A DNA stretch of 54,869 nucleotides from an uncultured marine group III euryarchaeote (GTDB lineage Archaea > Thermoplasmatota > Poseidoniia > MGIII > CG-Epi1): positions 1 through 54,869 of the forward strand of contig CACAGG010000003.1 of the NCBI GenBank assembly GCA_902531985.1, written 5' to 3'. Shown piece by piece: positions 48,343-54,869 of the stretch (within the stretch, counting starts at the first letter, position 1; each line of letters opens with the position of its first letter). The notes below the pieces were generated by a model. The model had not been told where the DNA came from, made no database searches, and saw only the letters and a program-made list of their open reading frames with translations. The translations under genes were made by a program, and so were the position numbers.

Positions 48343-49048
48343 CTCTAGCTTTCTCAAATCTCCTGATATATATTAGCATTTTTTTATGCAATTCATCTGC
48401 CTTTTTTTGCGCATCTCCAGGGCCAACTTTCATTGGTTTCAGCCAAAAACAATATGCATTAGTTTTAACATCATTCATGTAGAAATCAAGCATACTTCTG
48501 AAAAGATCTTTTTCAGTACCATTACTGCCCCAATCTACCATAGGATTATCATAGCAAAAAACTAAAGGTTGAATCATGTGTCCGCTATTTTCAGCAGCCT
48601 TGAAAACTCCCATCTTAAAAGGATCTAATTTACCAAAGGAAGAAGTAGTTCCTTCTGGAAAAATCCAAAGTGGATTGTTAGTTGCATCCCATCTATTCAG
48701 TAAGTCAATCACTCCTTTTCTTGACTTACGATTTTCTCTATTTACCCATAAAGTTCCAATTTTTTCCCCAATAGCTCCAAATAGCAAGTAACTTTTAACT
48801 TCCATTTTAGCAACAGCACCACCTGCTTTGAGTGCTAAGACGACTATAGGATCTAGATAGCTGGTATGGTTGGCAGCTAGAAAGCCAGGTTGGGGTTTTC
48901 CATGAACATATAATCTTGTATTGTAGCGTTTTACTAATTTTCTAGCCCTGTACGTTACTAATTTTTTGTATTGTTCCCTATCATAAAATTGCGTTTCTAA
49001 CCTGAGCAAAAGCAAAATGTAAAGAAAGTACAATACTTTGAACAACAC
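48335..49048 (-). CDS. PlsC-family 1-acylglycerol-3-phosphate acyltransferase
   Basis: [12 protein letters not shown] (HX4D), [15 protein letters not shown] (FPEGT). Confidence 0.88.
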   Translation of the reverse strand: MLFKVLYFLYILLLLRLETQFYDREQYKKLVTYRARKLVKRYNTRLYVHGKPQPGFLAANHTSYLDPIVVLALKAGGAVAKMEVKSYLLFGAIGEKIGTLWVNRENRKSRKGVIDLLNRWDATNNPLWIFPEGTTSSFGKLDPFKMGVFKAAENSGHMIQPLVFCYDNPMVDWGSNGTEKDLFRSMLDFYMNDVKTNAYCFWLKPMKVGPGDAQKKADELHKKMLIYIRRFEKARDE

Positions 49049-49089
49049 AATTTGCCTATGGCTTAGTTGTTAAAAAGAAAACTCTTTAT

Positions 49090-49704
49090 CTAAATTAAAG
49101 GAGCTTCATAATCGTCAATGGTTTCTTCAAGTTCACCATCTGCCGGTAATTCGCCTTTCATTCTTAGTATTTCTCTTGCCATTAACCAATAAATTAAGGC
49201 TAACGATCTCCTACCTTTGTTGTTTCCAGGAACTATGATATCAATATCTGTAGTCAAATTATTAGAATCGCACATTGCTATAACTGGAACATCTATGTTT
49301 ACAGCTTCTCTGAAAGCCTGAGCATCTGCAGCAGGATCAGTCAAAACTATAACTTTAGGTTCAATAAAGAAACGCATTTCGGGATTCGTTAGCCTTCCAG
49401 GAGTAAATCTACCAGCTATGCAAACAAATCCACAAGCGTCTGCAAATTTCTTTGCAGGTTTCCATCCGTATTGTCTGGCTGAAACTACAAGAACATCTTT
49501 TGGCTCATAATCCTTTAGGAAAGTAGCAGCTTCAGTGATTTTTTCAGATGTTAGATTAACGTTTAAAATTCGAAGTCCGTCGTCTCTTACTTTGTAGACG
49601 TAAGGTTCCATATCTTTGCTTTTCTGTTTTGTTCCAATGTGAACACCACATGTTAGGAATGTGTCCTCGTCAATCAGCAAATTTTTCTCTTCGGTTTCAG
49701 TCAT
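49090..49704 (-). CDS. rps2: Ribosomal protein S2 (uS2)
   Basis: LTCGVHIGTKQKSKDMEPYVYKVRDDGLRILN, AGRFTPGRLTNP, DPAADAQAFREAVNIDVPVIAMCDSNN. Confidence 0.95.
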   Translation of the reverse strand: MTETEEKNLLIDEDTFLTCGVHIGTKQKSKDMEPYVYKVRDDGLRILNVNLTSEKITEAATFLKDYEPKDVLVVSARQYGWKPAKKFADACGFVCIAGRFTPGRLTNPEMRFFIEPKVIVLTDPAADAQAFREAVNIDVPVIAMCDSNNLTTDIDIIVPGNNKGRRSLALIYWLMAREILRMKGELPADGELEETIDDYEAPLI

Positions 49705-50723
49705 CTGAGTTGCTCGCTGATTCGGACCAGTTCATTAAGCTTTGCAATCCTTTCACCGCCCATTATTCCAGTTTTTATTGCATGCGATCCAAACGCTACG
49801 CCGAGGTGTGCAATAGTAGAATCAGTTGTTTCACCACTTCTATGGGATATGACAGTTGCCATGTCTGCTTTATGTGCTAAATCAACAGCTTTTTGGGTGT
49901 CCGTTAAGGTACCTATTTGATTTGGTTTAATTAGAATTGAATTTGTAGATTTCATCTCGATTCCCTTTTGCAATCTTTCAGAATTGGTAACATATAAATC
50001 ATCTCCAATAATTAGTGCATCAGTTTGTTCAGTTAATGAAGCCCATGATTTGAAATCTTCTTGTTCAACCTTATTAGCAGCTTTAGCGACTAATTCGAGC
50101 GCTTCAACATTTTCCAAAGGTGCAACCCATGCTCCTTCGTCCCCTTTTCCAAGAGCTATGTTAGGGAATTTCTCTTTTAGTAATGATTTAACAGTTTTAT
50201 GAACTAAGGAATTCGCTTCAATTGCAGTAGAAAAATCATCATGGAATGCAGTTACTAAGTATTCTTGTATGTCAGTACCTCCTACTGCATGAGCACCTCC
50301 ACCAAGTACATTTGCCATCGGTGCTGGTAAAGAATAATCATTATCTTTACTCAAGTACTTAAATAGAGGAATTCCTTTTGTGTTTGATGCGGCTTTTGCA
50401 GTAGCCAATGACAATGCTACAGCTACATTCCCGCCTAAATTGGAAAAGTTAGCAGTATTATCAATATCCTTGAGACGCTGATCAAATTCTTCTTGTCTGT
50501 CTGCAGATAAGCCAATTATCTTTGGAATTGTCTTTTCCTCTGCAAATTTCATTCCCTTTGATACGCTTCCTTCAGGCCAAGCCATTACTTCATGTGTTCC
50601 TGTCGATGCTCCAGCAGGAGCTGCAGCCCTTCCAAATCCACCTTCAGTAGTCACATCAGCTTCTACTGTAGGATTTCCTCTTGAATCTATAATTCTACGT
50701 ATCTTAATATTTTTGATAATCAC
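49701..50723 (-). CDS. eno: Enolase homolog with internal deletion (340 aa)
   Basis: RRIIDSRGNPTVEADV, PAGASTGTHE, GGGAHAVGGTDIQEYL, KGDEGAWVAPL, IGDDLYVTN, LIKPNQIGTLT, ISHRSGETTDSTIAHLAV-like; DxAASEFY and SIEDP segments absent. Confidence 0.9.
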   Translation of the reverse strand: MIIKNIKIRRIIDSRGNPTVEADVTTEGGFGRAAAPAGASTGTHEVMAWPEGSVSKGMKFAEEKTIPKIIGLSADRQEEFDQRLKDIDNTANFSNLGGNVAVALSLATAKAASNTKGIPLFKYLSKDNDYSLPAPMANVLGGGAHAVGGTDIQEYLVTAFHDDFSTAIEANSLVHKTVKSLLKEKFPNIALGKGDEGAWVAPLENVEALELVAKAANKVEQEDFKSWASLTEQTDALIIGDDLYVTNSERLQKGIEMKSTNSILIKPNQIGTLTDTQKAVDLAHKADMATVISHRSGETTDSTIAHLGVAFGSHAIKTGIMGGERIAKLNELVRISEQLR

Positions 50724-50902
50724 TTGTTCTCACGATCAACAATATCTATAGGAATTACATTTTGGTCATATTCCATTTGTGCAATTATTACTGGATCAAT
50801 AATATCTTTAGGCACTTTAATGTCTACTGGAGCTCCCATAGAAATCTGGAGTGCTCTGGCACCTATGACTCGTGCTTTTTCAAATCTTGAATGTTCTCTC
50901 AA
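50720..50902 (-). CDS. rpoK: DNA-directed RNA polymerase subunit K (RPB6 homolog)
   Basis: SRFEKARVIGARALQISMGAPVDI; immediately upstream of eno-rps2 as in many archaea. Confidence 0.88.
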   Translation of the reverse strand: MREHSRFEKARVIGARALQISMGAPVDIKVPKDIIDPVIIAQMEYDQNVIPIDIVDRENK

Positions 50903-51055
50903 ATTTCGACCTTCTACCCAAACAATAAAGGGGTATGTTTCCTAATGACCCAACTATAAAAGGTTTCCTAATAATCAGAATTGTAAAAAATAAATTCTAG
51001 GCTCATACTGCATTTTTCAGAACCTTTTTAAATACGTGTTATGATGAGATAAGTT

Positions 51056-51090
51056 ACCCTGCGTCTATGATGTAGGGTTTTTTAGGACGC
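51056..51090 (+). promoter_or_regulatory. Interleaved-dyad (pseudoknot-like) leader upstream of surface-protein gene
   Basis: ACCCT 51056-51060, GCGTC 51061-51065, AGGGT 51074-51078, GACGC 51086-51090 in ABA'B' order; TATA-like tttttaaata (51025-51034) suggests a TSS near 51055. Confidence 0.5.
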
Positions 51091-51105
51091 AAAAAAGGTG
51101 AAATA

Positions 51106-53136
51106 ATGGAACAAAATGCAAGAAATTTTGGTGTAATCCTCGCTACTTTAGCTTTGATTGCATCAGTTTTAGTAATGCCTAATGTAAGTGCAGACCATGG
51201 TGGAGATCTTCACGTCTCTGTTAGTGGAGATGATGGAGTAACTTCCTATGCATCTTCATATGGACATGCCTCATTTACGGCAGAAATAACTAGCGATGCC
51301 ACAAATACAAATGTAGTATTGTCAGCAAGTTTTGCTGAAGGCTCTGGTTGGGTTGCAGATCAAGCAAACTTTACAGATTGCTCAGATGATGCAGTAGGAA
51401 CAAGCACATACGATGCAGGTGACATGATTGGTGGAGATACAATGACAGTTTGTATTACAGTCAGTGTAGCTGAATCTAATTCTGAACCTGGCGATGATGC
51501 AGAAATGACTATTTCAATTTCATCAGACGAAGATACAGATGGCTTTTCAACTAACGCAAGAATTGCAGTTTCCGATTGGAGAGCATATTCGAATGATCCA
51601 GTTCAAAATTATAGCGAAAATGCAACTAACACATACACTATAACGGTTGAAAATATAAAAGTAGACATGGATGGAGATGGAGTCGCTCTTGAAGATGACG
51701 TATTCATCAGTTTATCTAATGCAGGCGAAGGTTGGAATATAGACAGTGAGAATAGTGCTTGGGATAAGATGGAGTTGAAGGCAACTGTAAGTTACATTAC
51801 TGCAGGAGGCACTTTTGACTTAGAATTAGACATACAGTTAGTAGGAGGTATTGTTCCAGCTTCTTCTTACATTAACAGTAATTCTAATATTGTATTCAGT
51901 GCAAATGATGATGGTGGAGTTTACCAATTAGTTACTCTGGAAGCTAATGTTGCAGATAATTTTGCATTAAGTTCAACAGGCTCAGGTAATGAATATGTTG
52001 ATAACGGGTGTGATGCAGATGATACGGCATCTCTCGGATGGACACCTTCTATCAAGAATTTCGGTAATACATTAGACAGTTTCAGTGTTACTTTTGATAC
52101 CTCAGATGCAGGTGCAGCAGGTTGGCAAGTAGACAATGCAGATAATTTCAACACAGGTAGTTTATTACCTAAATTCGAAGGTGGAAGTTATGGTTTTAAT
52201 GTAGGATTACAAGTTCCAGGAGGATTGGCTGCAGGAACTTCACATGGTTTCTCAATGACAATTACTTCAGATAGTGATTCATCACAAACTCAAACACAAA
52301 CTTTCTCAGCTACAGTTAACCAATGTTATGGAATGACTTTAGCAGTTGATAAGAACAGTGATAACGCAGATCCTGGGGCTTCAGTAGACTTTACTATAAC
52401 AGTAACTAACGACGGTAATGGCGAAGATACAATGGATTACCAAACAATGGGTGCTGCAGAATGGTCTCCTTCTTTATCTGAATCGTCATCAACAATAGCT
52501 AGCGGAGAATCAGCACAGATTGTTTTCACATTAACAGTTCCAAGTGATGCCAGTGCTAATGCACAAAGTGGAATGGCAATGGTACATGTTTATTCAGAAG
52601 CATGTGGTGATGATAAGATGGGGTGTGATTTCGAAGAACACGTGAGTGTCTCAGTTAAAGCTAATCAAGTTTATGACATAACTGCAGGTTACTATACTAA
52701 TGAAACAGGCGAAGTCAAGAATAGCGCATCAGTTCAAGAAGGTATGGCGGTTCAAATGAAATTTACTTTAACAAACAATGGTAATGGTAATGATGAAGTT
52801 GCTCTTTCTCTAGTCGATGCACCAAGTTGGGTTGCTCTAGGATCAGATAGTGATGTATCATTGATTGGCCCAGGTCAAACAGCAACATTAACAGTTGATG
52901 TTTTGGCTCCAGCTTCTGATGCACTTGGCGATCATACTTTCCAAATTTTAGCTACTTCAGCAGATGGTACAGCTACCTCAACGACAGATATTTTCACAAT
53001 CACAGTTGTTGAAAAATCAACTGGTAGCTCAGGTCCATCTACAGAAGATGTAGAGGAAGATGATAGTCCAGGCTTTGGAATATTATCTGCAATAGCTGCT
53101 TTGAGTGCAGTACTCTTGTTAAGACGTAGGTCTTAA
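51106..53136 (+). CDS. S-layer/surface protein with CARDB/NEW3-like repeats and PGF-CTERM-like sorting signal
   Basis: Signal peptide FGVILATLALIASVLVMPNVSA; VDFTITVTNDGNGEDTMDYQ repeats; C-term DDSPGFGILSAIAALSAVLLLRRRS. Confidence 0.85.
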   Translation: MEQNARNFGVILATLALIASVLVMPNVSADHGGDLHVSVSGDDGVTSYASSYGHASFTAEITSDATNTNVVLSASFAEGSGWVADQANFTDCSDDAVGTSTYDAGDMIGGDTMTVCITVSVAESNSEPGDDAEMTISISSDEDTDGFSTNARIAVSDWRAYSNDPVQNYSENATNTYTITVENIKVDMDGDGVALEDDVFISLSNAGEGWNIDSENSAWDKMELKATVSYITAGGTFDLELDIQLVGGIVPASSYINSNSNIVFSANDDGGVYQLVTLEANVADNFALSSTGSGNEYVDNGCDADDTASLGWTPSIKNFGNTLDSFSVTFDTSDAGAAGWQVDNADNFNTGSLLPKFEGGSYGFNVGLQVPGGLAAGTSHGFSMTITSDSDSSQTQTQTFSATVNQCYGMTLAVDKNSDNADPGASVDFTITVTNDGNGEDTMDYQTMGAAEWSPSLSESSSTIASGESAQIVFTLTVPSDASANAQSGMAMVHVYSEACGDDKMGCDFEEHVSVSVKANQVYDITAGYYTNETGEVKNSASVQEGMAVQMKFTLTNNGNGNDEVALSLVDAPSWVALGSDSDVSLIGPGQTATLTVDVLAPASDALGDHTFQILATSADGTATSTTDIFTITVVEKSTGSSGPSTEDVEEDDSPGFGILSAIAALSAVLLLRRRS

Positions 53137-53147
53137 GGAGATATTAG

Positions 53148-54869
53148 ATGAAAATTAATAGAAGGCAAACCTTGCCGTTTGTCGCTGCATTGATTATGCT
53201 AGTGTCAGCGTTCACTTTTGCACCAGTAAGCGGTGAATCAGGGTTTACAGTAAGCGCTTCCGGGTTTTACAACCATTATTCGTTTGCTTCACATAATGGA
53301 ACGGCAACTTATACCTTGAATATGGAAAATACAGGAGATTCAGATATTAATGATGTAGTTATAACTCCCGAATTTCCAGATACAAGCTGGTTTCCTGATA
53401 ATGTAACTTTTTCAGATGGTTCATCTGAAGAGCTAGGGTTCTTTGCAATAGAGACATTTGCAGCAGGCACAACACAGCAGCTTACAGCTTCCGTTACAGT
53501 TGGTTATGGTGTGAAAGTGGATTATCCTGAAGTTTCTGTAGTATTTAATGCAGATTCAGGTAGTTCTACTATAGGCTCAACTGATGTAGTTTTAGTGATA
53601 ACTAATTGGATAGCTTATGAATCTAATTACCCAGATACACCAGATGCAGAAGTTTATTCAGTAGGGCAAAATCATACTTATCAATTGACAGTAGACAATA
53701 TTGCAGTTGTTAAAAATTCAGATAATACAACTTCACCTATGGCAATAAGAGATGCTATCCAAGTTCAGTATTCAGGAATTTCAGGTTGGTCTGTAACTAG
53801 CGATGATGAAACTTGGCATCCATTTTATGGAGGCCAGTTAGCAGGAATGGACGCTGGTGCCAGTAAAACATGGGATGTTAAAGTTGAATTGACAGGTACT
53901 GTTAAAGCAGGCCCAGACGTAATTAATTTCCAAGCATCAAGTACAGATCCTGATGATCCAATGGGCGGAATGCCCTACTATCAACCATATGGTTTGTCAG
54001 TTATACCAGTTTCAGCAGCTGAAGCATATGGAGTTGATGTTTCAGGTTCAGGTATGAGGAATGCCGATGTTAGCGAAGGTTCATCCTTACAAGACTGGCA
54101 AGTTGGAATTCACAACATAGGGAATACAGAAGACACTTTTACTCTAACATGGGATGTGACAAATGTACCTATGGGTTGGACAATTAGCGCCTTACCCGAT
54201 ACTTCTGGAGAGATAGGTTGGCAAGGGTCTTACAACTTTGATGTGGCACTTACAGTTCCATCAGATGCCTTAGCAGGATCCTCAGCTTCTTTTACAATGA
54301 CTGCAGATTCATTTAATTCAGATGAAAGTGCTACGCAAACATTTGAAGTGATGGTAGATCAACATTATGGTCTGTCATTATCAGCAGATTCTACATCAAT
54401 GGAGGCTAATCCAGGTTCTACTGTAGATTTCAATTTTGCACTTTCAAATACAGGTAATGGCGAGGATACATTTGGAATAAGCATAGAGGGTCCGGCTTAT
54501 TGGTCCCCTGTTACTAGCGTTTCTAATTTAACAGTAGGCGCAGTAAGTGATGGTCAATTTTTGGCATCAGTTACAATTCCAGAAGATAGAGATGCAGGGG
54601 CCGAAAGTGGAGATATAGTAGTAACAGTATCATCATCAGATGGAGAAACAACAGCTAATATGACAATATCAGCTATGGCTTCCCAAGTATTTGATATATC
54701 TATGGAGCACACCTCCGGTTCAGATGGTAAAGTATCTATTATACAAGACACTTCAAAACAAGTCATTATGAATGTAACTAACAATGGTAATGGCGTAGAT
54801 ACCTTATCATTAAAATTGGTTGATGCACCTAGTTGGGCATCTTTGGGCGCTACCTCTTTAGATATTGGT
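53148..54869 (+). CDS. Second surface-protein paralog, 3' end beyond window (not in ORF track)
   Basis: ATG 53148 open to window end (574 codons): MKINRRQTLPFVAALIMLVSAFTFAPVSGESGF...NPGSTVDFNFALSNTGNGEDTFGIS...LVDAPSWASLGATSLDIG. Confidence 0.88.
   Translation, partial: MKINRRQTLPFVAALIMLVSAFTFAPVSGESGFTVSASGFYNHYSFASHNGTATYTLNMENTGDSDINDVVITPEFPDTSWFPDNVTFSDGSSEELGFFAIETFAAGTTQQLTASVTVGYGVKVDYPEVSVVFNADSGSSTIGSTDVVLVITNWIAYESNYPDTPDAEVYSVGQNHTYQLTVDNIAVVKNSDNTTSPMAIRDAIQVQYSGISGWSVTSDDETWHPFYGGQLAGMDAGASKTWDVKVELTGTVKAGPDVINFQASSTDPDDPMGGMPYYQPYGLSVIPVSAAEAYGVDVSGSGMRNADVSEGSSLQDWQVGIHNIGNTEDTFTLTWDVTNVPMGWTISALPDTSGEIGWQGSYNFDVALTVPSDALAGSSASFTMTADSFNSDESATQTFEVMVDQHYGLSLSADSTSMEANPGSTVDFNFALSNTGNGEDTFGISIEGPAYWSPVTSVSNLTVGAVSDGQFLASVTIPEDRDAGAESGDIVVTVSSSDGETTANMTISAMASQVFDISMEHTSGSDGKVSIIQDTSKQVIMNVTNNGNGVDTLSLKLVDAPSWASLGATSLDIG

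Noticed and set aside
51921-52154. 77-aa minus-strand ORF within the surface-protein gene
   Set aside because: Antisense to a strong CDS with signal peptide and sorting signal.

Overview
The window is about 55 kb of AT-rich archaeal chromosome. The gene set (archaeal DnaG, RpoK/eno/rps2, archaeal LeuRS, CoaBC, Group I GroES/GroEL, PGF-CTERM-like surface proteins) suggests a planktonic Thermoplasmatota such as marine group II/III, but this placement is inferred from gene content only. Most of it is housekeeping: three aminoacyl-tRNA synthetases (ileS, leuS, hisS), guaA(B) end, coaBC, Fe-S assembly (Nfu-like plus Mrp), dnaG, pyrF, ccmAB-like, kbl/tdh, tpiA, groES-groEL, bcp, acyl-CoA carboxylase, methylmalonyl-CoA mutase, rps2-eno-rpoK, five tRNAs (one with an intron) and a stand-alone 5S rRNA. 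The accessory content includes large secreted or surface proteins (PKD, BspA/DUF285 repeats, two tandem CARDB/S-layer-like paralogs). The most unusual locus is 33773-36967: five adjacent same-strand paralogs with different N-terminal parts and one shared C-terminal module ('VVHGD..(T)xIKDSVxNRSxIG' plus a SHOCT-like helical tail ending MKKEILGK). The four upstream members overlap as ATGA, and an orphan copy of the MKKEILGK tail lies directly in front of the first gene. Other leads are a three-way-junction-like dyad structure before groES, structured leaders before surface-protein genes, an enolase lacking the segment that carries two metal ligands, a WGR plus DNA-ligase-like protein, and a degenerate KAP-like NTPase plus HEAT protein. 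All family calls come from reading motifs by eye; no searches were run.
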